Assembly: GCF_000308775.1 (NCBI RefSeq)
Contig: NZ_BAGJ01000043.1
Coordinates: 50,637 to 114,636, forward strand
Source of the DNA: Nocardia testacea NBRC 100365
GTDB taxonomy: Bacteria > Actinomycetota > Actinomycetes > Mycobacteriales > Mycobacteriaceae
Reading direction: 5' to 3'
DNA: 64,000 nucleotides
The translations under genes and the position numbers were made by a program. The notes below the pieces were generated by a model. It was not told where the DNA came from, ran no database searches, and saw only the letters and a program-made list of their open reading frames with translations. Positions 63,501-64,000 of the stretch are shown here, piece after piece (positions within the stretch are counted from its first letter, which is position 1; the number at the start of each line of letters is the position of its first letter).

Positions 63501-64000
63501 GCCCGGAATCCGGCGAAGGTCATCGCATGGACCAACTGCCGCACCACTTCCGGTGGCGCGACGGAGGTCGTATCCCAGCCCACGTGCGTGGCCGATTGCG
63601 CGAGCGCCACGGGCCAGTGGATTCGCAGCAGCGATTCGGCGGCCACCGGATCGCTTTGCCCGGCAACCGGTACCCCGGCCGGATCGCCCGGCCGAACAGC
63701 CTGTGCATAAGCCGGATCACCCTGCTGAACAGCGCGCACTCCCGCCGGATCACCCGTGGACGCTCGGACCGTTTCCTGCGGCTGCCCGACCTCGGCGCCG
63801 GGAACCTCCGCGAGCGTGATATCCACGTCCGTACCCGAGATATCTGCCTGCGGCGACGGTGTCACTTGCAGCGCGGGAGCCGCGAGCTGCTGCGGTATCA
63901 CCGGATTCGGCATACCGAGGGTGGTGGTTTCGACCAGATCGGCGGCGAGCCCGTCGCCACGGGCGGGGGCCATCGGTGGTGACGGCTTCGGGGCCTCGCT
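45575..64000 (-). CDS. Giant multidomain protein, polymorphic-toxin/polyvalent-effector-like (5' end outside window)
   Basis: One uninterrupted reading frame of at least 6,142 codons; it is still open at base 64000, so the true start and any secretion signal are not visible. The first ATG in view is at 63973, and residue numbers in these entries count from it (6,132 residues to the end). Order: helical repeat (140-233), sigma-4-like and two LuxR-type helix-turn-helix units (375-578), second helical repeat (670-763), three degenerate LuxR-like units (923-1107), papain-fold 1 (1253-1413), MFS-like membrane domain (1450-1860), papain-fold 2 (1892-2092), sigma-2-like (2125-2198), four LuxR-type units (2317-2598), unknown beta-rich part, RsbW-like ATPase fold (2892-3040), papain-fold 3 (3053-3202), then five kinase-like plus GFDW units (3239-6060) and a short tail. 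Linkers are Pro/Ala/Gly-rich. The C-terminus, FTGFHWTGRTTP, shows no ESX-type YxxxD/E tail. Absence of stops over 18.4 kb argues for strong selection. Function unknown; effector or toxin is inference. Confidence 0.85.
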   Translation of the reverse strand, partial: SEAPKPSPPMAPARGDGLAADLVETTTLGMPNPVIPQQLAAPALQVTPSPQADISGTDVDITLAEVPGAEVGQPQETVRASTGDPAGVRAVQQGDPAYAQAVRPGDPAGVPVAGQSDPVAAESLLRIHWPVALAQSATHVGWDTTSVAPPEVVRQLVHAMTFAGFRAAANEGWLLPGAQDLGDRLREKTGDALLDGMGQLNTAERNTVAEVLRAPSGKQQPTEHQIDVLEQLIRAVHALYRADVSPEIGAQVSNVVRPSSASAGERAVIPLSEAADPGGTITPELLVAADSAVRAAGAAVAAAGPVQGRDEEIAASAGITGARTASIAVPKPDPNSTRDLRALRLGVVAAYKKLEGATDADPVVAALAASPLELFGRFVDQLYPSQRTVLALRFRQGLTEDQVAYVHNGRATTEPHWTATTVGALAAGGLRRLARTIAAEQGMPGTGRALTSTEVAVLEATARGLSRAVIARRLNLPQRTLAAVTRQTAQKLGVTNRAASVAEAVRSGELDPTGFPAPEGRAVVRLSERESAVLVLTAKGLTPAAVAAALSVSPTDVHTHLGDIGRALGTHIPAAMVAAGIRSGVLEVNGTRWSQWDRTDGGTAADAPHSSPPAVVTADDALGTPAPVDRAVLDALAVASNDRAGAGGESVAQALNQRYGRDNVGRIVAMLGWDPARGTPPTQLVRLAHAIHFRAVAFAGDDRRPVPAGRPVADRLFEVAQNTVLECLGVVSVQDRRTIGAAINGLHRGDDPTEEQLAAIQRLTAAVQRRARPGGSEDRPDTTAGKRMVSPASKPFVGTDSAYAEPGVTAPVGGFDPALVTAIDSAAPIGSHTVIGRGGSGDRNNGVAASPRTADGRTSPVVPGSRGLSEAVAHIVCLVGSLTPVAGVAPERVLAALLGLSPEQAAGILLRVNSALADATEVPGESPGQPGLLARKLQLSPTQVEILRLLAEGLPGGTGRTTVVPPDTLRAFRGHVANLPGAALARPEVEVLRLFMQGHSVESAARALDLAPDIVRGYFTSAEHGLRSRGVIPTVLAALRAGVLDSDNTPYEAVELSGIQVRALRAVAAGMADDVIGAGLGLGTRRRRRLMAELYDRFGVDSKLGLALAAHRHGLLEEVEQGPGPERAPGAAEISPSDTAEGYVVSKRGVGTMVAAREQWPTAASQSSSLFGPGDRVPAVSGAERRPATNPWQSKVLRGAADAGLASESAPTPWSAGQRDAGSPQRAEFSTATDPGTPTSAASTPRRSATTRPGDEPGVSGTALEIPEHVRLCLVQTVRAAWAIGYDDADIPVDDAETWKDLTDSLHATPTRVTVPEGSDPRAAVAGILDMLEDPGNAVEAVAFVIDSGTEAHSFLATSEGRGRTLIFDTTIRAPRGDSDDEQPVRRMPRVRDRATWERDFPGTFPHLEDLFSLDFVRDGGRLRPAPDTDRAGPTDEQRRHLIHGEPGSTPDPAEEPVTTRKLFVVNKPFINLLLGTPTLPGGEVGNKLGSVAASYAVPYALMNAGQSPAVAALAGAGAWLPRLLDPHAGRVADRSDRRKVMLWAQGIGAGAAAAMTGLILFDAPHLGVGVTAATLVEATAAAYYFRAFQAVTGDFLTAAQRPAANDLRNLTGSTAEATGQALGPGLVGMIPAGPFALNLLSYLTNFENVRRLSFPRQSFGEPRSLFRDIGEGARALWQEKFLREYTAIGTLNNAAWAMMGFRTATVLEASDLPGWATGAVVAAPAVGGMMSGVLSKLTRNVEATTFYPVALANMAGFFALQAATTNPAVIASATFADSLLMWALNSRIASYEMGAFPSEIRGRAGGVKGLFLGAGPAAGMFAASALVGGAAANVHSGDALAALAATISAVTAAGYAVVLFVRKGQVFYRIVTRGRGLFGRLVRPAETEPAHAPAQGPDTDLVENCAKFIGRVHRAIGAPARPPAPDHAAAGAVELLRELEFDADRLVTAAGEIIRDLEYETDPRWNDEDNWRITEEVLGTQLRPMKTRGADPVATAVEIIRDGKNRIDRAAVTVDGHIHYIVAVEGLDGRDEILVFDSLVEDIIVDDTEIALRVRNADGDENGDNRWQPSYTSYRKAFAAYFTTEGGVAVPVRRDLAGFLPRRHPVELRGRPADAELTPEQIRQLIGQHIGSGNPEEAVRLIRKQYGARIQAWVSANIGDPHAARAITDEACVRAVRRFDQARTASVEEWVVRTARNLIAEHRGFILFRRQIVDIFVAGADIDPEGAAARALAAADRGRIQDHIRSALIDTQRRKIAGLWSPEGTEPLPADRVETEDPVLWGAVRRLARAIAAEHTVAGVPDARAEMPTEPTDVETTLRGEALAIPVLGLEILQLAAEAMLPDEIADVLGLPRATVDEHLARAADELDVEGLAATVDAAKRAHLIADDLGEPPRSAPKVRAAPAHRRTQLLELIAAGRTNREIAQLLGLTPGTVDVYLHRLENEFGTRTRAELTAAAVRARIIRDQDGSAQDQARVIAELDQVDRDLIAMTANGLSNRRIAEVLGIHEVSVGRYYRRIRETLGIESNTTLIAMAARYVTTGFATDGSTLSERESRLLGLVASGVPNAGIAKALGIGNVPAVRARIAAKSGVRTLHEMVEMGRRVVAPSRSGYEAMPLSSTSIEPVYDIELAWPEVDARGRFRVTGEQSFRTRKGIVGDPFVLLTDGRWVTADAWHEELLGALLEQGVSLDEIAGFGTWRISGRLESLDTFFPGFAQWNGDPMNPAQILDALERSRADLSVCEFDVQFGAEHQGLMWRDAAAEMPVGRILDHSGDAYQLLSGYSSAADAAGNRFAFWTDLLVWESSAAGESITIRVNAARSEPAEATFVLRTEGDSITAAITALRLGQDRGRAAAAWAVVHDRLTAWLNESGVTWAPGSETGPTGDIAATADLPVPDTASAQRSELVVRAQPEGLSSPHATAEAVSWLAEQLSGWPPEQVGRAYAELTALVADAVENRRGRIQLVAETTGESVRVTLLDTHAAAVPRSASGGIPTRTGLSILPRIAAPLPGTTSLTDDRTSMRSGLELFKRHPHGWSQAVWFELPKSPALGVPSAPISTREPRLGECLDRTAELITLRARREGDNRPNDWRKLRTDLGARLIDASGPADPLREIIDRVKDPANDIHTTVVLVDDGETMHAFTVTAVGDTAIFFDTNIDHRTNPNLTAADRELAERDRRIPRVQTESEFRNRFPKITGIFKAEYTEDPATGALEDFHRDRPEPADAATPRDGEITGPPRVGENSGDEAGDFELTDAQAEALWALTETEDPHGTDGGYRLWLLPDPRGEDTQAKVAVRRTIVTDDTDPLAVVGDLLHVIPTVDEGAGSEVSQPRILYQGEYFVVHEQIAGTPLTMADLVSTDMSFRGDIAGQLFAQQTAGERPEMSVAEWETRLHIALRSVEAKIAGLQPGSMLGPGSGLLGLPALSRMFAPNRDAEAAQRPVHLRGTVTLADLVRTPDGTFAGQGPARPDLGPPAWAYAAFLVRNPWPPEVRPQVRSWCWQQVMRQYGRLAAADFERYVAVEARIAVVGRALQVPRNLAARSVRNSDLLSGFARDVALVHRAADLAPPSESECQSALDLLAERIARGWPGARGRYLVPEVDEPLPPRLGVPIGQLNGGTDLATLLRHRQNGAHRLEVHRIEGRLSIEGGLRMHAVVMTGQAEFGDLTISFELDGNGDLVASVEPGPASEFVAEYRSVRGGADRGSFLDLVRRFVRGAEADVLRIRVADDPDSAVLHGEDLLRQAGFESADDAGQWLSERCAWVPVAAEPVAARLERRLTPSQVLQLMEQVRVTSPHESENQCGVWHLPLPGALGSDSEPMVTVRVYLEEAQQLGFDLDTTVLSASETSDLFHQAGVGGPRSLYDSETFSFGPNFRTRVTIHEYVSGREVKADEGWERTTEDTFAELYRLHSMTSPMWQRQWDARQQARMIELEQGDIDHRLDQLTGGVPLFVTWKTTLLGEPEGRMGYTHGNPIRRKMRRGADGRIGFTDAKLAQYGPIAWDWARYYLVNDWADDAEREAVAAEIRTILLHRYGADIGPHLVADFHRYLLLEARKSIIGDAYRLPRKVATGLLTVDEALPAFHRNINLVRLAAGQDSMSEDAVRVLLLEWSLRTLMPDQPTAERAEQPVAPAAAPRRWIQHFFAQADTYSGPEYSDRDPTALRFVQRWDGPLRLEPSRVRTAGDMLVVTAVVTRGTRMSEERYFQFTKDDSGRIVADYIGGPSASKVDGLALDFVRDAGAEILRGYFSDFPGAARAGFDWNRAHIGEMAAVREALLNALDQLERREPVLPASVTEIQRRLRSGTVPTPHELLEAGLIDLGVDLDRISEAWLLCIDVASARDGTWREPDVTPDGVAPADPAPTPETLFATIEREGAGTMEWEVAARQFLRARLRAPDWQGHSKRVWLFHDENGNRIVVHQLLRAATDDKDLTRNPTSAQRDIRWYHRLAFDVPDAVELAADATDVPARVYRWRDFYVEEFAEGRTPATTDDDWNTTLDGMFEVKRRLSEVALPDHLRVRPVTEHLYLYLDHQRRNYRGRAPWLDRLFRLAPHQAWSPETDDQAWPPSLSHNDMTLDNVRVAEDGTIMLIDWDNATITHPLWDYVTMLWSNWPPDRVDAVEARIREEVRNRYGPRGEAELERLLLMACLDSLYADSVTFVEQIVKEPGRAETLIARFYSDYRRLCRLRGWQPEEPEVARTLILAAVNGLNAERGLPPLPDSPVVRPSRPAAGSTGPRVAMPPAVHPGDPLLAAANSVVGQHYGPHGYAVVPTDVRSADEPGGRRFTISATIVVDGARGPEELGDMRFHLRMDDSGDLEMMFDHLEIDTGFAGARFLQYFVPRIRESVGAGGRIILPVHGPAGFRMAARHGLRMDTDPEHLAESRESTTHLLSADLRGTVADPMLDRFDRPVEARPTFAELARYFGVLPHDWPENRRWWGVLEGAPAGAGPATSDTGPRPMTRMSRLYFTVDDPTLTEQEIDLLITLVRDRADFAGNHHGVWVIPLPDGRRVVVRVSLDTPNPNFDPRIGLVFGEEAAVSLCRRANVRVPQLLHSGAQEAYPERYMIHEFLDGRHPTPQDPLLQTAEAVFGALDRLHALHETDWRDITLEQDPPRSRAEWERRMAREVARIRLEFDEHDRLHGELGLPGLYEVFAVRPAADGDVPLGALHGDPTLGNIIFLGPEGAEQPALLDLELSQPGPAVWDYVAFAGRNSWQSDADRRAITDWCRERLRRFYGDAAAADFDRYRVLEAWKSVAGDSFRLPLLVARDRDFLDEAARILHRNLAIVFEAAQQPTPTSAQVRNLLSRWAQQPLPGNRAQDPPPGGREPAPAALPRLDLREYLRAGIGNPGAEATQVLRSAVMGLSRAVGPARLEPVSAEYEPVGDADPQVRSRIRLRTVVMDGSREYGEATVFFELDRAGRVTARLGEADPDFERLADDYGGPRLLGPAEDLARRMGADTLETVVRGAAAARAARHGFDWSRPGEPGAPGTAGVETERGSGAIGLFGRRLATKDLTDPSAVVAPIEYRRPARRAQGSALLGDLLRDLTKPLGGRRIQLSEATRILIRAEMRSPDTVGYHALVWCEVDNNGNPVKVRRVVATPGRKDLAANPVHTKLLSDDRRFRRIELDEERAEELARRAGALVPTTLARAGERSFRSMGAGRVPTTTDPDWQQTLRGLFRQLRRLQTVDLPADLVARPLTEYEQLFLSMQRVKYDERQTVLDRLWPMPHEIWIPGESSWKAGLSHGNATFRNLWVRADGEVMLDNWNLAGVRHQLWDYVEIFWNPWPWAAMERVETMVETEIRDQYGESGVREFRRLRAMAVLDSLYGDSHHFVEKIRRDPRSADTLVRRLYSDYRWLWQYAEDNGLWAARGERPLSYRQVYELMMYAADPSLPRPELLADGPGTAPRARTAPRPDLSAVPSIPDLLADPPPEHELRAALSGLQQQYGLDLDFELTRVQYLRTGPGGPVSGIRIRGAFVLHRTTPIEAGDLDLSIEFDENGSLSARFDELWVEPWHGATGCGRDFVPPLRDYLRRSDVEDFTVTVRGRRGAAAAIAHDLDWDYSDRARLGRAMRALGDHIRSRLALTQDEGSLSPALRALLSDLDHESTPRYPTPAEIAHHLPANVDPAEFFTGFHWTGRTTP
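45800..47350 (-). other. Giant protein: kinase-like + GFDW unit 5 (catalytic Asp replaced)
   Basis: Kinase-like part at about 46330-47350: catalytic loop SHGNATFRN (His5734, Asn5736 for the usual Asp, Asn5741 kept) and metal loop VMLDNWNLAG. It is most similar to unit 3 (both have LWDYVEIFW or LWDYVTMLW after the metal loop and a YSDYR-x-L end), so a copy lost its catalytic base. GFDW part (about 45800-46250): LSIEFDENGSLSARFD and AIAHDLDWDYSD. Confidence 0.6.
47560..49125 (-). other. Giant protein: kinase-like + GFDW unit 4 (intact catalytic motif)
   Basis: Kinase-like part at about 48140-49125. Hinge YMIHEFLDGRHPT, catalytic loop LHGDPTLGN (His5157, Asp5159, Asn5164) and metal loop LLDLELSQPG (Asp5180) are complete, closest of the five to classic APH enzymes. 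GFDW part (about 47560-48020): VFFELDRAGRVTARL and RAARHGFDWSRPGE. Confidence 0.65.
49375..50910 (-). other. Giant protein: kinase-like + GFDW unit 3 (intact catalytic motif)
   Basis: Kinase-like part at about 49850-50910. The catalytic loop SHNDMTLDN (His4559, Asp4561, Asn4566) and metal loop LIDWDNA (Asp4579, Asp4581) are complete, as in aminoglycoside phosphotransferases and choline kinases. GFDW part (about 49375-49790): FHLRMDDSGDLEMMF and MAARHGLRMDTD. An active small-molecule or protein kinase is plausible. Confidence 0.65.
51210..52690 (-). other. Giant protein: kinase-like + GFDW unit 2 (inactive-looking)
   Basis: Kinase-like part at about 51695-52690: hinge VTIHEYVSGREV, catalytic loop THGNPIRRK (His3960, Asn3962 for the usual Asp, Lys3967 for the usual Asn), metal loop region GFTDAKLAQYGPIAWDWARY. 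GFDW part (about 51210-51600): YFQFTKDDSGRIVADY and AARAGFDWNRAHI. The catalytic changes suggest a structural or binding role. Confidence 0.55.
52735..54260 (-). other. Giant protein: kinase-like + GFDW unit 1 (inactive-looking)
   Basis: Kinase-like part at about 53310-54260: the small lobe and YFVVHEQIAGTPLT hinge are visible, but the catalytic loop reads HLRGTVTLADL (from His3433) instead of HGDxxxxN, so it should be dead. The GFDW part (about 52735-53285) has ISFELDGNGDLVASV and ends LLRQAGFESAD. Confidence 0.5.
54370..54815 (-). other. Giant protein: papain-fold (Cys-His-Asp) domain 3
   Basis: About residues 3053-3202. Putative triad: Cys3058 (RLGECLDRTAELI), His3130 (GETMHAFTVTAVGDT) and Asp3145 (IFFDTNIDHR). 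It resembles domain 1 in the stretch after the triad: RRIPRVQTESEFRNRFPKIT here and RRMPRVRDRATWERDFPGTF there, which shows common origin. Confidence 0.6.
54855..55300 (-). other. Giant protein: RsbW-like (HATPase) fold
   Basis: About residues 2892-3040. AVSWLAEQLSGWPPEQVGRA, then LTALVADAVENRRGRIQLVA (compare the N-box ELVTNAVRHA of anti-sigma kinases), VRVTLLDTHA, TGLSILPRIA and the end SQAVWFELP match the fold of RsbW/SpoIIAB-type ATPases. The N-box Asn is present as VENRRG. With a sigma-2-like segment in the same chain, it resembles an anti-sigma pairing; that reading is inference. Confidence 0.5.
56180..57025 (-). other. Giant protein: array of four LuxR-type helix-turn-helix units
   Basis: About residues 2317-2598. 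Units: LEILQLAAEAMLPDEIADVL, LLELIAAGRTNREIAQLLGL (with TPGTVDVYLHRLENEFGTRT, the most canonical), LIAMTANGLSNRRIAEVLGI and LSERESRLLGLVASGVPNAG. Spacing between units is 75-90 residues with short linkers. The recognition helices differ, so the units would not bind one repeated DNA site. Confidence 0.75.
57380..57600 (-). other. Giant protein: sigma-70 region-2-like segment
   Basis: About residues 2125-2198. IQAWVSANIGDPHAARAITD, EACVRAVRRFDQARTASVEE and WVVRTARNLIAEHRGF follow the pattern of ECF sigma region 2 (D-x-x-x-A-x-D-x-x-x-E, FD, W-hydrophobic-x-x-x-A-R-N-L-I). It is followed by VRRLARAIAAEH, echoing LRRLARTIAAEQ in the N-terminal module, and then by four helix-turn-helix units. Confidence 0.6.
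57700..58300 (-). other. Giant protein: papain-fold (Cys-His-Asp) domain 2
   Basis: About residues 1892-2092. Putative triad: Cys1897 (LVENCAKFIGRVHRAIG), His2011 (VDGHIHYIVAVEGLDG) and Asp2029 (ILVFDSLVEDI). The Asn-Cys before the first helix resembles glutamine-deamidase-type toxin domains more than copies 1 and 3 do. The Cys-to-His stretch is longer (114 residues) than in the others (80 and 72). Confidence 0.6.
58395..59625 (-). other. Giant protein: MFS-transporter-like membrane domain
   Basis: About residues 1450-1860, the size of a whole major facilitator (EntS-like). FINLLLGTPTLPGGEVGNKL begins it; the loop 2-3 signature GRVADRSDRRKVMLW is present, and about ten hydrophobic segments follow (for example AVPYALMNAGQSPAVAALAG, GLVGMIPAGPFALNLLSYL, ALAALAATISAVTAAGYAVV). 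The loop between the halves, SFPRQSFGEPRSLFRDIGEG, is usual for the family. It sits between two papain-fold domains, so those flanks must share one side of the membrane if it inserts normally. Confidence 0.8.
59735..60215 (-). other. Giant protein: papain-fold (Cys-His-Asp) domain 1
   Basis: About residues 1253-1413. Putative triad: Cys1264 (HVRLCLVQTVRAAW), His1344 (GTEAHSFLATSEGRG) and Asp1360 (LIFDTTIRAP). The order C, H-x-F/Y, F-D with a short H-to-D hairpin is that of papain-fold toxin/glutamine-deamidase domains. It lies just before the MFS-like domain. Activity is inferred. Confidence 0.6.
60655..61205 (-). other. Giant protein: degenerate LuxR-like helix-turn-helix units
   Basis: About residues 923-1107. 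LSPTQVEILRLLAEGLPGGT lacks most of its recognition helix; LARPEVEVLRLFMQGHSVES (with AARALDLAPDIVRGYFTSAE) is close to normal; LSGIQVRALRAVAAGMADDV is weak. They look like decayed copies of the LuxR units elsewhere in the protein. Confidence 0.5.
61685..61965 (-). other. Giant protein: helical repeat, copy B
   Basis: Residues about 670-763 (TQLVRLAHAIHFRAVAFAGD to QRLTAAVQRRARP), the second copy of the helical block at 63275-63555. PTEEQLAAIQRL matches PTEHQIDVLEQL of copy A; VADRLFEVAQNTVLECLG matches LGDRLREKTGDALLDGMG. Each copy lies in front of a set of helix-turn-helix units, so the N-terminal region seems to have arisen by duplication of a larger module. Confidence 0.5.
62240..62860 (-). 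other. Giant protein: sigma-4-like segment and two LuxR-type helix-turn-helix units
   Basis: About residues 372-578. First SQRTVLALRFRQGLTEDQVA, which resembles sigma-70 region 4, then LRRLARTIAAEQ. Next two LuxR-type units: LTSTEVAVLEATARGLSRAV (with IARRLNLPQRTLAAVTRQTA) and LSERESAVLVLTAKGLTPAA (with VAAALSVSPTDVHTHLGDIG). Both keep the Leu/Ala spacing of DNA-binding LuxR domains and end with a short A-x-x-x-GEL/GVL tail as in NarL-type regulators. Confidence 0.7.
63275..63555 (-). other. Giant protein: helical repeat, copy A
   Basis: Residues about 140-233 (VRQLVHAMTFAGFRAAANEG to EQLIRAVHALYRA) form an all-helical block that recurs at 61685-61965. Shared features: a QLV-x-x-x-HA start, a DRL helix, a LN/VS turn before an R-rich helix and a PTE-x-Q-x-x-x-x-x-L helix. 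No family recognised. Confidence 0.5.

Noticed and set aside
45575..64000. Nonribosomal peptide or polyketide megasynthase
   Set aside because: No adenylation, condensation, ketosynthase or carrier-protein motifs occur in the giant protein despite its size.

Overview
The window is high-GC actinobacterial DNA. F420-type luciferase-like oxidoreductases, several P450s with small three-cysteine ferredoxins, KstD-like flavoproteins, a mycofactocin-type short-chain dehydrogenase (SDR) and many GTG or leaderless starts point to a mycolic-acid actinomycete, most likely Nocardia or a close relative. That is inference from gene content; no rRNA or other marker gene is present. I see no tRNA, CRISPR array, insertion sequence or phage gene.

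Layout. 1-4.8 kb: on the minus strand, a CoA-transferase (cut by the window edge), an F420-type oxidoreductase and a split B12-dependent acyl-CoA mutase (135 + 525 aa), with an SDR divergent from the mutase. 4.8-9.7 kb: a frameshifted zinc-ribbon gene, an AraC regulator with a short leader ORF, a sterol-desaturase-type membrane enzyme, a divergent methyltransferase/TetR pair sharing an inverted repeat, and a toxin-antitoxin pair behind a perfect palindrome. 9.7-35.8 kb: a large catabolic island. A 15-gene minus-strand series (26855 down to 9757) holds an AMP ligase broken at a 7-G run, two KstD-like dehydrogenases, an MhpA/MhpB/MhpC-like ring hydroxylation, cleavage and hydrolysis set, SDRs, a cyclase-family hydrolase, an FMN reductase, a luciferase-like oxidoreductase, a ferredoxin and two P450s. 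A divergent plus-strand series (27350 to 33622) holds a mycofactocin-type SDR, a third P450, two amidohydrolases, a Rieske protein and a hydrolase. Both leave one 494-bp region that contains a perfect 17-bp inverted repeat. A NuoF-like flavoprotein and a second ferredoxin (34.2-35.8 kb) could feed electrons to the P450s. Read together, the genes fit activation, ring dehydrogenation and aromatisation, hydroxylation, meta-cleavage and hydrolysis of a cyclic, phenylpropanoid- or steroid-like compound; the substrate is not determined by the sequence.

35.9-42.2 kb: histidine-to-glutamate catabolism: a HutC-type GntR repressor, a short NAD-glutamate dehydrogenase and urocanase (hutU), the last two divergent around a likely HutC operator. 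42.3-45.4 kb: acyl-CoA dehydrogenase, CoA-transferase and an IclR regulator.

45.6-64.0 kb: one uninterrupted minus-strand reading frame covers the last 18.4 kb and is still open at the window edge (at least 6,142 codons). It encodes a giant polypeptide with, in order: helical repeats and LuxR-type helix-turn-helix units, a papain-fold (Cys-His-Asp) domain, a whole MFS-transporter-like membrane domain, a second papain-fold domain, a sigma-70 region-2-like segment, four LuxR-type helix-turn-helix units, an RsbW-like ATPase fold, a third papain-fold domain, and five alternating units of an aminoglycoside-phosphotransferase-like kinase plus a repeated 'GFDW' domain. Two of the five kinase domains keep a full catalytic motif and three do not. 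This is the most unusual object here; it looks like a giant polymorphic-toxin or polyvalent effector protein, and I know of no described function for such an assembly.
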